Shown here: piece after piece, positions 9,922 to 18,730 of the stretch | How positions within the stretch are numbered: position 1 is the stretch's first letter | How the letters are laid out: every line of letters begins with the position of its first letter | Origin: an uncultured Prevotellaceae bacterium | GTDB lineage: Bacteria; Bacteroidota; Bacteroidia; Bacteroidales; Muribaculaceae | Assembly: GCA_905207705.1 (NCBI GenBank) | Contig: CAJLMA010000002.1 | Span: 248,001-312,000, forward strand | Direction of reading: 5' to 3' | DNA length: 64,000 nucleotides | Made by a program: the position numbers and the translations under genes | The notes under the pieces: generated by a model | What the model was told of the DNA's origin: nothing | Databases searched by the model: none | What the model saw: the letters and a program-made list of their open reading frames with translations, nothing else

Positions 9922-11388
9922 TCACTTTTCATTTTCCGTTATAAGCAACAATTTGTCCCCTAAGCACATGGCCATCTGCCCATTGGGAATTAAGAATTCA
10001 TCGCCACGTTTCACAAGTATTACAAGCGTACCTTTAGGTATATTCATGTCAGCCAGTCGATTCCCGTCAGCAATCATACTTTCCGACACGACTACATCTT
10101 TCAATTGAGAATCTATTTCTTCAGGCAATTCAACTCCAAAATTATCTTTCTCATCTTTTTCGGGCATATCGAGCTTCAACCATCGTGCCACCTTGGAAAT
10201 AGTCATTCCTTGCAATAATAAGGACAGCAATGTTATGAAAAAGACAATATTGAACAACTGCTTAGATTCCGGGATTCCTGCAATAACAGGATAAGTTGCA
10301 AAAATTATAGGAACTGCCCCACGCAATCCGACCCATGAAACAAACACCCTTGCCCTATTGCTCATCTTCTTGAATGGCAATAAGCATGCAAACACACTCA
10401 CAGGACGAGCGACTACAATCATAAATATACCTATCAACATGCCTACCGAAGCAATGTTCAGCATTTCGTGCGGATTCACCAAAAGTCCGAGTACGAGGAA
10501 CATTATTATCTGGAACAACCATGTCAATCCATTCATAAAAGTGTTAATCTCTTTCCTGTTTGACAGTTTGGCATTTCCAACTATTACTCCGGCCACATAG
10601 ACTGCAAGATAGCCGTTACCATTCACGAGGTCTGTAATAGTAAACGTGATGAATATGAGGCTCAACAACAAAATCGGATACATAGCTCCGTTCGACAAGT
10701 TAACCTTGTTTACAAGCCACACCGAGAAACGACCAAAAGCATATCCTATGACACCGCCAAAGAAAAATTGTACGAGGAGATCTTTCAATACTGTTACAAA
10801 ATTGAACTCCATTCCACTATTTATGACCTGTATGAGTACAATTGTCAACATATAGGCCATCGGATCATTACTTCCGCTTTCGAGTTCGAGCAACGGACGC
10901 AAATTCTGTTTCAAGTTCATGCGTTGCGAACGCAACAGATTGAATACCGATGCCGAATCGGTTGAAGACATTGTCGCAGCCAACAACAAGGATGCCAACA
11001 ATCCAAACTGTATGTTCGTACTGTTCCAACCTGATATATAATATATAAACACGCCCGTAAGCAATGTCGTCAACAGCACGCCCACAGTCGACAACAATAT
11101 ACCTTGAGCCATTATAGGCTTGACATCTTGCAACTTAGTATCCATACCGCCCGAGAACAATATGATACTGAGGGCTATCATGCCTATAAACTGTGCATCG
11201 TTGGCACTATTGAATTGAATGCCCAAACCGTCACTGCCAAAAAGCATTCCTATCAATAAAAACAAAAATAATGCAGGAATGCCGAATTTATATCCGGGCT
11301 TGCTTATAAGTATGCTCGAGAAAATTAAAACAGAACCTATCAATAAAATATTTTCCAACGTTATAGTACCGTCCATTGTTTCGCGCAT
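9922..11388 (-). CDS. Potassium/proton antiporter, CPA1 family (NhaP2/CvrA type)
   Basis: 488 residues. About 12-13 hydrophobic helices make up a sodium/proton-exchanger fold (FGSDGLGIQF, SGGMDTKL, SSTDSASVF, LELESGSNDPMAY, where the acidic residues are typical ion-site positions, and WVGLRGAVPII). The C-terminal ~75 residues form a TrkA-C/RCK_C regulatory domain (DSQLKDVVVSES...IPKGTLVILVKRGDEFLIPNG). Inner-membrane cation efflux, probably K+/H+, is inferred from this architecture. The ATG at 11388 is used; an ATG at 11376 is equally possible. It is the last gene of a minus-strand run, 23 bp after the C_GCAxxG_C_C gene. Confidence 0.9.
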   Translation of the reverse strand: MRETMDGTITLENILLIGSVLIFSSILISKPGYKFGIPALFLFLLIGMLFGSDGLGIQFNSANDAQFIGMIALSIILFSGGMDTKLQDVKPIMAQGILLSTVGVLLTTLLTGVFIYYISGWNSTNIQFGLLASLLLAATMSSTDSASVFNLLRSQRMNLKQNLRPLLELESGSNDPMAYMLTIVLIQVINSGMEFNFVTVLKDLLVQFFFGGVIGYAFGRFSVWLVNKVNLSNGAMYPILLLSLIFITFTITDLVNGNGYLAVYVAGVIVGNAKLSNRKEINTFMNGLTWLFQIIMFLVLGLLVNPHEMLNIASVGMLIGIFMIVVARPVSVFACLLPFKKMSNRARVFVSWVGLRGAVPIIFATYPVIAGIPESKQLFNIVFFITLLSLLLQGMTISKVARWLKLDMPEKDEKDNFGVELPEEIDSQLKDVVVSESMIADGNRLADMNIPKGTLVILVKRGDEFLIPNGQMAMCLGDKLLLITENEK

Positions 11389-11411
11389 TTAAGGTTTACA
11401 TTCATATTTTT

Positions 11412-11921
11412 TCACACAGGGTGATTTTCACCTTTCTCGTATTCCATCCTCCTTGTATTCAAAAATTCGGCATATATGCGACATGCCAGTCCTACCATTT
11501 TCGGGCAAGGCCTTTTACGGTAATAATCGGCAGTCCTTGCACTTGGCATAGCACTTTCGTCTTTCATTTGAGCTGGTTTTAATCCAAGCAGTTCGGCACA
11601 AGTTATGGAACCTGTTTCCGCCTTGAATTTTCCGGCAAGTTCCCTTACCGACTCATAATTTTCCCCTCGTCCAACTAAGTCTCCGGCAATTACCGAACCG
11701 TTTTCAAGTCCGGCAAGCAGAAACATTCCGCTCACCGCACCGCATGTCATCCTCATGCGTCCCATTCCGGCACCGAATGACGCCGACACACGCAGAGCCA
11801 ATTCCTCACTCAACCCGTAAACATCGGCAAAAGTCAGCACCACCGATTGAGTACAATTGTATCCTCGTTTGAAATTGCTCTCGCCTGCAGCTTCACGTTC
11901 CTCTACATTAAGTAACTCCAT
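11412..11921 (-). CDS. C_GCAxxG_C_C family protein
   Basis: 169-residue soluble protein of the C_GCAxxG_C_C family, probably redox-active through conserved cysteines but of unknown reaction. Cys23 (YNCTQSV), Cys60 in CGAVSG, Cys108, Cys139 (RPCP) and Cys147 fit the spaced-cysteine pattern of the family; the usual GCA is TCGA here. No signal peptide is seen. It is packed between the glycosyltransferase (12 bp) and the antiporter (23 bp) on the same strand, so it is probably in one transcript. Confidence 0.85.
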   Translation of the reverse strand: MELLNVEEREAAGESNFKRGYNCTQSVVLTFADVYGLSEELALRVSASFGAGMGRMRMTCGAVSGMFLLAGLENGSVIAGDLVGRGENYESVRELAGKFKAETGSITCAELLGLKPAQMKDESAMPSARTADYYRKRPCPKMVGLACRIYAEFLNTRRMEYEKGENHPV

Positions 11922-11933
11922 ATCCTTTATTTT

Positions 11934-13061
11934 TTATAATACTTTTTTATATACATTCATTATATTCTCGGCAATGCTCTCTCTCGTAAATTTTGCCGCA
12001 TATTTTTTCCCATCAGCTACCATTTCGCGTCGTAACTGCTCATCCTTCATCACTCTTGTCAATGCCGCTGCAAGACCATCTGCATCATCAGGATTAACAT
12101 ATATGCTGCCTTCTCCGCCAGCCTCTTCAAGGCAAGAACCTGTGGCAGCCACAACTGGGACTCCGCTACATAACGCTTCAAGTAATGGGATACCGAATCC
12201 CTCATAACGCGATGGATAAGTAAAAGCCCTTGCCATTTGATAAACAGCCGGAAGATCTTGAAAATGAATCTGCTTGAAAAATACCCTGCCTTCCAGTCCG
12301 TATTTATTCACATATTCATGCACCTGTCTTGCATAATGAGTTTCGCGGCCTACTATTACAAGTTTAGCATTCACGTCCATGCTCCGCAACGCCTTGACTG
12401 CAAGCAGGACATTCTTCCGCTCCTCTACTGTCCCGACATAAAGGATAAAATCATCTTCGGGCAAATTATATTTTCTCTTCACTGCCATTAATTCATCCTG
12501 ACTGCATTTACGCTTAAAGATTTCATCGCAACCTTGATAAACGACATCTATTTTACCCGGTGTTATGCCATATATGTCCACAATATCACGCTTTGTGCAC
12601 TCACTTACAGCTATTATGCGAGATGCGTTCTCACAAGCTTTCCTAAACTTATAATTATATATCTTACAATCAATCGGTTTGTAAAACTGTGGAAAATGCA
12701 AAAATATCAAGTCATGGATTGTCACTACTGATGGTACAGTGCCTTTTACCGCAAGAGGCAATTCATTACTTAATCCGTGGAAAAGTTCAATGCCATCACG
12801 CATATAATCCTTTACCATTCCGTTCCCCACTCGCCAAATGCTCGAAAATACACGTCCCATAAAACCCTGTGGCTTGTGCAATTTGACATTATTCCGTCTG
12901 AGCAAAGGACTTAAACGGTTATTGTCTTTTATTTTGGGAGCATATAACAAGTAGTCGTTTTCAGGATAATACTCCGATAATACATCAATTACCAAACGAC
13001 TATAATTTCCAAGTCCTGTGTTATTGTTAACAGCCCTTTTGGCATCAAATCCTATCTTCAT
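11934..13061 (-). CDS. Glycosyltransferase family 4 protein
   Basis: 375 residues with the GT-B fold signatures of the GT4 group. The N-terminal acceptor domain begins KIGFDAKRAVNNNTGLGNYSR. The C-terminal nucleotide-sugar domain has LYVGTVEERKN and the EX7E motif in YEGFGIPLLEAL, followed by SGVPVVAA. It most resembles retaining mannosyl/glucosyltransferases of surface glycan pathways; donor and acceptor cannot be told from sequence. It lies 37 bp after the second porZ-like gene on the same strand. The juxtaposition is suggestive because PorZ relatives bind LPS glycan, but there is no other glycan-locus gene nearby. Confidence 0.88.
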   Translation of the reverse strand: MKIGFDAKRAVNNNTGLGNYSRLVIDVLSEYYPENDYLLYAPKIKDNNRLSPLLRRNNVKLHKPQGFMGRVFSSIWRVGNGMVKDYMRDGIELFHGLSNELPLAVKGTVPSVVTIHDLIFLHFPQFYKPIDCKIYNYKFRKACENASRIIAVSECTKRDIVDIYGITPGKIDVVYQGCDEIFKRKCSQDELMAVKRKYNLPEDDFILYVGTVEERKNVLLAVKALRSMDVNAKLVIVGRETHYARQVHEYVNKYGLEGRVFFKQIHFQDLPAVYQMARAFTYPSRYEGFGIPLLEALCSGVPVVAATGSCLEEAGGEGSIYVNPDDADGLAAALTRVMKDEQLRREMVADGKKYAAKFTRESIAENIMNVYKKVL

Positions 13062-13098
13062 CGCTTCATATTATTTTTTTATCAATGCCTTTCCAGCA

Positions 13099-15435
13099 TT
13101 ACCTTATTATCTTTACACTTCCAATCTTGTAATTATATCCGCTCTTGACTGAACCAATTCCGGTTACCAACACAGTATATTCCCCTGTTGGCACAAACTC
13201 GCCATCAAGGCCACAAGTATTCCACACTGCCGACCCGCCGACTGCCATTATATCAGCTACCACTTCATCATCGGCATCGACAATGACAATATGAGAATCC
13301 ATTTTTAGATTGACTATGGCAACTCCGCTGGTATGCTCCGGGTACACAATATCGGGACAGACAGCTGCTTTAGAGTAATCGTCGCGACTTGCATTTATGT
13401 CAAGCACTACTTCAGCCAATCCATAATTTGTCCCAACAAAAATATTTCCGTTTACACCTGGACATATAGCCAATATCTTGTTATCGGGCAGCAAACTGTT
13501 AGACACATCAAAATGTTCCAGAATCTCTGTTCCCGACTCATTTGTCACATATATGCCTGATGCTTCCGTTCCAAACCATTTCCGGCCTCTTGCATCCGCC
13601 ACTATGCACGTCACTGGTTCGCCGACAAGCAGGAGGCCGTCATTTACCATTGGTTGCGTGACTTCAAACACATCAGAAAAAGCTTCCAGAGGATTAAAAT
13701 AAAACACGCCTTTGTCAGTACCTGTCCATATATTCCCGTAAACATCCTCATAAAAACAATATATATAATTCCACAGCACATCTCGCCCGTTCTTATCGCG
13801 TAAACGCTCAAATTTCTTCTCTACTATCTCCCCTGCAGGATTACCATCGTCGTCAAGAAGCCGTAAATATGAATTCCATAATCCGTTTGTAAATATTTTT
13901 ATATTGTCGCGTTTGGTTATGATAAACTTCATTCTACTGTCGATTTCATTTATTGCAGTTGTCCGTGGAATTATCCAATCTGAAGCCGACACCTCATTCT
14001 CAAGCGTTTTTTCTCGTGGCAACACATAGAAATATCCATTTGAATTTATATCGGTCTGCATTACCCATAGGTTGTTGCCCTTGTCAAACTGCACCGCAGG
14101 CACAAGACAATACCAATTGGAAGACAGCACCATAGGGCTGTTATGCTGGTCATATTTCATGACTACTTCTCCATCTTTCAATTTATACACTCCGTCATAC
14201 CATGTTCCGAAATAAACTACTGAAGCATCATTTGGATCAAAAATCGGAGAATTTATGTCGCGCAAATGTCCTGTGTTTTCTTGATCTTGGACGTTTTCAG
14301 GCGTAATATCCATGATAGAGTCATTATCTATCACATTTATATATCCCGGTTGGCCATACTCCGATGTCAGATTGCTCGGCCCCGCAGTCATTACATATAA
14401 CTTTCCCGACACATCATCCATAAGCAAATTGCCAACAATTTTCATGGAGACAGCTTTCGGACGCATGTAATCACTTTCAACTACGACATTGTTTTCATTA
14501 GTAACCAATATTTTTCGTATCCCTTTGTCTCCCGATTCCCAGCGCAACCCATCAGAATCTTCAGTGCTTATGATGGTATTCTGCATGTCGGCAGGCATTT
14601 GCACCATGCGTGACATGTTGCCTTCACCATCCAACATAGCTATATATGTTTCAGCCCCATTATGCAATGTAGTCACAAATCCACCATCAACTTCACGTTC
14701 AGGAACAGTTACTTGCCCATTCACCAAACATGACGAGGTGACAGACATCTCTTCTGCAATATCTACACGCCACAAAGCATTGTCACAAACCACAAAAAAC
14801 GAACTTTCTCCTATTTCTCTCAATCGGCCATTTACATTTTTCAACGAAGATGAAACAAGAGACGCAACTGTCACATGCTCTCCTGCCGGCACATGATATA
14901 AACCGTCATCCATGCTAAACCATAAGTTCCCATCAATCTCGGCTACCGATTTTACGCTTTTATACCACACAGCCGACTGAGTGATGGCTTTTTTCTCGTC
15001 ATCATATACAGCATACCCGAAATCTGTGGCAATATATGCACTGCTCCCGTTAAAAGTTACATCGTTGATTTTTTTAGATGATGTTATATGCATATTCATC
15101 AAGCCGGGTACATTAACTACTGTTCCGTCGGCATGTATCACATCAATATTACTTGATTCATAGCACACGACAAGCCATTTTCTGTCGCTATTAAAATATA
15201 GATCAGAAACCACATTGTCATTCAACTTGTCGCGTCGATCCAATATGTCAAAAGAAGCAGAACTTTTGTCATATTCATACAACGAAGACCCTGATAAAAA
15301 ATATAGCCTATCGCCCTTGTTGACCATATTTTTTATCCCGTCGACAAACATAGGATATATTTTCCAGTCGCTCGCATTGCAAACAGAGACACATATCCCC
15401 GTCACAATACAAAACAACATACACAAACTCCTCAT
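13099..15435 (-). CDS. porZ: PorZ-like protein, copy 2, with diverged sorting domain
   Basis: 778 residues, clearly homologous end to end to the gene at 7433-9823 (shared blocks: DWKIYPMF/GWKIHPIF, KLNDNVVSDLYFNSDRKWLVV, YESSNIDVIHADG, ATDFGYAV, SPIFDPNDASVVYFGTWYDGVY, WNYIYCFYEDVYGNIWTGT). A signal peptide ends near NAS. The C-terminal 80 residues align with the sorting domain of copy 1 (GGSAVWNTCGLDGE...TGEYTVLVTG), but the canonical YPNP is replaced by a CPDIVYPEH context. It may be a neofunctionalised or non-sorted paralogue. It heads a minus-strand run with the glycosyltransferase, C_GCAxxG_C_C protein and antiporter. Confidence 0.8.
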   Translation of the reverse strand: MRSLCMLFCIVTGICVSVCNASDWKIYPMFVDGIKNMVNKGDRLYFLSGSSLYEYDKSSASFDILDRRDKLNDNVVSDLYFNSDRKWLVVCYESSNIDVIHADGTVVNVPGLMNMHITSSKKINDVTFNGSSAYIATDFGYAVYDDEKKAITQSAVWYKSVKSVAEIDGNLWFSMDDGLYHVPAGEHVTVASLVSSSLKNVNGRLREIGESSFFVVCDNALWRVDIAEEMSVTSSCLVNGQVTVPEREVDGGFVTTLHNGAETYIAMLDGEGNMSRMVQMPADMQNTIISTEDSDGLRWESGDKGIRKILVTNENNVVVESDYMRPKAVSMKIVGNLLMDDVSGKLYVMTAGPSNLTSEYGQPGYINVIDNDSIMDITPENVQDQENTGHLRDINSPIFDPNDASVVYFGTWYDGVYKLKDGEVVMKYDQHNSPMVLSSNWYCLVPAVQFDKGNNLWVMQTDINSNGYFYVLPREKTLENEVSASDWIIPRTTAINEIDSRMKFIITKRDNIKIFTNGLWNSYLRLLDDDGNPAGEIVEKKFERLRDKNGRDVLWNYIYCFYEDVYGNIWTGTDKGVFYFNPLEAFSDVFEVTQPMVNDGLLLVGEPVTCIVADARGRKWFGTEASGIYVTNESGTEILEHFDVSNSLLPDNKILAICPGVNGNIFVGTNYGLAEVVLDINASRDDYSKAAVCPDIVYPEHTSGVAIVNLKMDSHIVIVDADDEVVADIMAVGGSAVWNTCGLDGEFVPTGEYTVLVTGIGSVKSGYNYKIGSVKIIR

Positions 15436-15532
15436 TACGCTGAAAGCAATTTTAAGTCAAAAAATGATGCAAATAGGATGCAACCGGGAAAATGAGCTTG
15501 TTTATTTTCCATTACCGGGACTCATCCTTATT

Positions 15533-15564
15533 CAAAGATACGCAAAGGTGAATGCAGAGACAAA
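15533..15564 (-). promoter_or_regulatory. Promoter of porZ-like gene 2 operon
   Basis: On the minus strand, TTTG (15561-15564), a 20-bp spacer and TATCTTTG (15533-15540) match the Bacteroidota sigma factor consensus. The start codon at 15435 lies about 90 bp downstream. Confidence 0.65.
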
Positions 15565-15643
15565 CAAAAAACAACGTTTTTATGCTTGGCTATGCTGAAC
15601 CGAATCCTATATTATCCAAAGATATGAAAAGTCGAGCGCAGAG
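15533..15643. repeat. Two-unit diverged direct repeat carrying promoter cores
   Basis: A 27-bp unit at 15533-15559 recurs at 15617-15643 with 21 of 27 identical bases. Both begin CAAAGATA and end GCAGAG. The reverse complement of the first 8 bases is the -7 box TATCTTTG. The 84-bp period looks like a decayed intergenic repeat family. Confidence 0.55.
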
Positions 15644-15785
15644 CGCTCAAATTTGCTTGAAATCGTCATGCCAAGAAGCATCATATCTCATGGAAAGATA
15701 ATAAAAGCTGAAGATAATGCAAGAAAATGAACTTCAATATTTTCATTGCAATAACACCCCTTTTTAATATTTGCGCGCCATGAAT

Positions 15786-15819
15786 AAAAAAGCGGATATA
15801 AGTTTTACTTATATCCGCT
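15786..15819 (-). terminator. Terminator of tRNA-Cys
   Basis: A perfect 13-bp stem with a TTT loop (15791-15803 and 15807-15819) is followed on the minus strand by a T run (15785-15790 read in reverse). It lies about 10 bp after the tRNA 3' end. Confidence 0.88.
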
Positions 15820-15828
15820 CCACTTGTG

Positions 15829-15900
15829 AGGTCCCTGGCGGAATCGAACCGCCGTAGACGGTTTTGCAGACCGTTGACTAAACCACTCATCCAAGGAACC
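15829..15900 (-). tRNA. tRNA-Cys (GCA)
   Basis: 72 nt cloverleaf on the minus strand. The acceptor GGTTCCT pairs with AGGGACC (one G-U). The D-arm has GGTTTAGTC, the anticodon loop CTGCAAA has GCA, and the T-arm GGCGGTTCGATTCCGCC is intact. The discriminator base is U73, the usual Cys identity element. The CCA end is not encoded. Confidence 0.96.
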
Positions 15901-15918
15901 GTTTCCCTTTTTGCGTTG

Positions 15919-15949
15919 CAAAGATATGACTATTTTCCCATACTCACAA
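15919..15949 (-). promoter_or_regulatory. tRNA-Cys promoter
   Basis: Minus-strand TTG (15947-15949), a 20-bp spacer and TATCTTTG (15919-15926) end 19 bp before the mature tRNA 5' end. The -33 box lies at the 3' end of the neighbouring small gene. Confidence 0.7.
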
Positions 15950-16132
15950 CTTTTCAGGGCATTTTTTTCGACTCTTCTTTTTAGTTTTTTTACAACTGTC
16001 AACCAGATAGCAATTTACGCACTGAGGGGGTGTATCTTCCGCTCCAACTTTGAACCAAGAACTCACATGCTTAATAATAAAATACCCCGCACCAACAATC
16101 AGTAATGCTATAATAACATATTGCCACGCCAT
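15944..16132 (-). CDS. Small cysteine-rich membrane protein (FeoB-associated-like)
   Basis: 62 residues. One N-terminal membrane helix (WQYVIIALLIVGAGYFII) is followed by a short tail with a cysteine cluster (CVNCYLVDSC) and a very basic end (KKTKKKSRKK). This resembles small FeoB-associated Cys-rich membrane proteins, which may bind iron or zinc, but no feoB is in the window. A start at 16162 would overlap the nudix stop and add ten residues with no membrane character, so the ATG at 16132 is preferred. It lies 26 bp after the nudix gene and may be the last gene of the dsbD-mazG-topB-nudix transcript. Confidence 0.6.
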   Translation of the reverse strand: MAWQYVIIALLIVGAGYFIIKHVSSWFKVGAEDTPPQCVNCYLVDSCKKTKKKSRKKCPEKL

Positions 16133-16158
16133 AGCATTTAAATTTTTTCGACCCAATA

Positions 16159-16671
16159 TCACCCGGCAATAGCCTGCCTGAGCTTAACATATTCTTGTTC
16201 AAAATTGGGAGTGAAAATGCCTTTGCCAATATTTTCCTCAATATCCTCCTGCCTCCAAAACCGCCCGTCGTCAATTTCTTCAGGATCATATTTGAAAACA
16301 GGTTCGCCTTCACACTTTACAAGAAAAGCATTCACCAGTTCTTTTTCAATGTCGCTTTGGAAAACATACTTGAACAATAAAGCAGGATTTTCAACCTTTA
16401 ATCCAAGTTCTTCATAAGCTTCACGCATCAGAGCCTCCTCAATCGTTTCCCCATAATCCACATGTCCGCCCACCGAAGTATCCCACTTGCCCGGTTGAAT
16501 ATCCTTGTTAATAGAGCGCTTCTGTAAATACAACTCCCCTTTATCATTTATCACATGCAAATGCACCACCGGATGCAATAACATACTGCCGCTGTGGCAT
16601 TCATTTCTTGTGGCCTTACCTATTACATTGCCATCCTCGTCTACCAGAGGAAATATTTCATTTCTGTTCAT
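16159..16671 (-). CDS. NUDIX hydrolase (IPP isomerase-like/YfcD type)
   Basis: 170 residues. The complete Nudix box GX5EX7REXXEEXGX spans residues 69-91 (Gly69, Glu75, Arg83, Glu84, Glu87, Glu88, Gly90). The N-terminus (FPLVDEDGNVIGKATRNECH, then LLHPVVHLHV) is of the isopentenyl-diphosphate-isomerase-like YfcD subgroup, which hydrolyses nucleoside or related diphosphates. The substrate is unknown. Its start overlaps the end of topB by 14 bp on the same strand, so the two are translationally coupled or at least cotranscribed. Confidence 0.9.
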   Translation of the reverse strand: MNRNEIFPLVDEDGNVIGKATRNECHSGSMLLHPVVHLHVINDKGELYLQKRSINKDIQPGKWDTSVGGHVDYGETIEEALMREAYEELGLKVENPALLFKYVFQSDIEKELVNAFLVKCEGEPVFKYDPEEIDDGRFWRQEDIEENIGKGIFTPNFEQEYVKLRQAIAG

Positions 16672-18730
16672 TTTTTGTCGTTTTAAAATTCATTTTTATT
16701 AATTTGGCCAAATCACTTGGTGAAAGTTCAGCCGGATATTCGATAAACGGCAAGCGCAAACCGCATCCTTTGTTAAATTCACTGCAACCATAAGCCTTGC
16801 TGCCTTTCAGCAGATGTCCTCTGCCACACATGGGACAAACGATATCAGCCACTTCTTTTACAGCCTTTTGCTTTGTCTGCCTTCGCGGTGTTTTCTTTGG
16901 AGTTTCTTTTCCCTTATCTTCTGTTTTTTCTATAACAATACTGGTATTGCTACTATCATGCAACACATTGTAAACAATGTTTCCGACCATGCCTTTCAAC
17001 TCGTCAATAAACTGCGAAGCGTCATATTCATTACGCTCTATTTTGCGCAATTTGTTTTCCCACAATCCTGTCAGTCTTGCCGACTTCAACAAATCTTCTT
17101 TTATCGTGTCAATCAACGCTATGCCGGCCGAAGTAGCTACAAGATTCTTTTTCTCTTTCCTTATGTATTTTCGCTTGAACAAAATTTCAATTATTGCAGC
17201 CCTTGTAGAAGGCCGGCCAATGCCATTTTCTTTCATGGCTTCGCGCAATTCCTCGTCTTCGACCGACCGTCCCGCCGTTTCCATAGCTTTCAACAATGTA
17301 CCTTCGGTATAAGGTTTTGGTGGTTGGGTAGCCTTTTTCAATAAAGACGGTTCATGAGGCCCTTCCTCTCCTATTACAAATTGTGGCATACTTTCATTAT
17401 CGGCATCGGCAACTTGTTGCTCTTCTTCCGATTTCTTTTCTTTGGCATAGACATCGCGCCATCCAGGAGACAATATTTGTTTTCCTGTGGCTTTAAACTC
17501 CACATTGTTGGCCTCGGCAAGCACAGTTGTCGATGAAAATTCACAATCTGGATAAAAAGCCGCAATAAAACGCTTGGCAATCATGTCATATACTTTCTTC
17601 TCCTCCACAGTCATTGGGACAGTCTGCGGCTGTACATTAGTAGGTATTATGGCATGATGGTCAGTAACTTTGGAATTATCGAATACTTTCTTTGATTTAG
17701 GAATCTTCCTGGAAAGCACCTGAGATGTAAGCGCGGCATAAGGCACCATTGCCTGCATTATGCCGCTTATCTTAGGATATATGTCATCGCTCAGGTATGT
17801 AGTATCGACACGCGGATATGTGGTTACCTTTTTCTCATATAGCGACTGAATATACCGTAAAGTTTCCTCGGCCGAATAGCCAAGTTTTTTGTTGCATTCC
17901 ACCTGCAAGGAAGTAAGATCGAACAATCGTGGCGGAGCTTCTTTTCCGCGCTTGCTCTCTACCGATTTTATCCTCAACAAGGATTCTTTTATTGCATCAA
18001 ACACCACCTTGGCGTCAGCTTCGCTTTTGTATCTGCCTTTCGTGGCATTGAATATCGTATTTCGATATACCGTGCGAATATCCCAATAATCTTCGGGTAC
18101 AAAATTGCTTATTTCCTTTTGACGATTAACAATCAACGCCAATGTAGGAGTCTGCACACGCCCTATCGACAGCACATTGCCACCTTGACCATATTTCAAT
18201 GTGTACAATCTTGTGGCATTCATTCCCAATATCCAGTCGCCTATTGCACGCGACAATCCGGCATAATACAACGAGTCAAAGTCTGATTGAGGGCGTAAAT
18301 GTCCAAACCCCTCTTTTATGCTTTCGTCAGTCAGTGAAGAAATCCACAACCTTTTAACCACTTTGGCACACTTGGCCTTCTGCATGACCCAGCGCTGGAT
18401 AAGCTCTCCTTCTTGCCCTGCATCACCGCAATTAATTACTTCATCGGCCTGTCCTATAAGGCTTTCTATAACACTGAATTGACGCTTTATACCCTTGTCG
18501 TCAATAAGTTTTATGCCAAACCTCGGAGGTATCATCGGCAACAAGCTTAATGTCCACGACTTCCAGCTGGCGGTATAGTCTTGAGGTTCCTTCAGTGTGC
18601 ACAGATGCCCATAAGTCCACGTCACGCAATAACCTGCCCCTTCGTAGTATCCATCACGCCTTACTGTCGCGCCAAGGATATTCGCAATGTCCTTGGCGAC
18701 GCTTGGTTTTTCGGTAATGCATACTTTCAT
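16658..18730 (-). CDS. topB: DNA topoisomerase III (type IA)
   Basis: 690 residues. It begins with a Toprim domain (MKVCITEKPSVAKDIA, GDAGQEGELI). The active-site tyrosine is Tyr305 in TTYPRVDTTYL, equivalent to the TYPRSD block of TopB. SIGRVQTPTLALIV is the usual type IA block. A C-terminal zinc ribbon has four cysteines (CPMCGRG...YGCSEFNKGCG). It relaxes and decatenates negatively supercoiled DNA in the cytoplasm. Its ATG overlaps the mazG stop by one base (TAATG), and it is followed by the nudix gene. Confidence 0.96.
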   Translation of the reverse strand: MKVCITEKPSVAKDIANILGATVRRDGYYEGAGYCVTWTYGHLCTLKEPQDYTASWKSWTLSLLPMIPPRFGIKLIDDKGIKRQFSVIESLIGQADEVINCGDAGQEGELIQRWVMQKAKCAKVVKRLWISSLTDESIKEGFGHLRPQSDFDSLYYAGLSRAIGDWILGMNATRLYTLKYGQGGNVLSIGRVQTPTLALIVNRQKEISNFVPEDYWDIRTVYRNTIFNATKGRYKSEADAKVVFDAIKESLLRIKSVESKRGKEAPPRLFDLTSLQVECNKKLGYSAEETLRYIQSLYEKKVTTYPRVDTTYLSDDIYPKISGIMQAMVPYAALTSQVLSRKIPKSKKVFDNSKVTDHHAIIPTNVQPQTVPMTVEEKKVYDMIAKRFIAAFYPDCEFSSTTVLAEANNVEFKATGKQILSPGWRDVYAKEKKSEEEQQVADADNESMPQFVIGEEGPHEPSLLKKATQPPKPYTEGTLLKAMETAGRSVEDEELREAMKENGIGRPSTRAAIIEILFKRKYIRKEKKNLVATSAGIALIDTIKEDLLKSARLTGLWENKLRKIERNEYDASQFIDELKGMVGNIVYNVLHDSSNTSIVIEKTEDKGKETPKKTPRRQTKQKAVKEVADIVCPMCGRGHLLKGSKAYGCSEFNKGCGLRLPFIEYPAELSPSDLAKLIKMNFKTTKNEQK

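Larger units (their letters stand above)
15436..15828. other. Intergenic region between porZ-like gene 2 and tRNA-Cys
   Basis: 393 bp without a credible gene. It holds two related direct-repeat units with TATCTTTG promoter cores on the minus strand (15533 and 15617), a weak AT-rich stretch, and the tRNA-Cys terminator at its right end. Short open frames here show no family resemblance or convincing start. Confidence 0.7.

Noticed and set aside
15215..15598. 127-residue plus-strand frame overlapping the start of porZ-like gene 2
   Set aside because: It is mostly antisense to coding sequence and includes the promoter repeat; no signature.
15436..15828. CRISPR-like interpretation of the two repeat units
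   Set aside because: Only two diverged units occur, they contain promoter boxes, and no cas gene is in the window.
15681..15890. 69-residue minus-strand frame across tRNA-Cys
   Set aside because: It runs through the tRNA and its terminator, so it cannot be a real gene.
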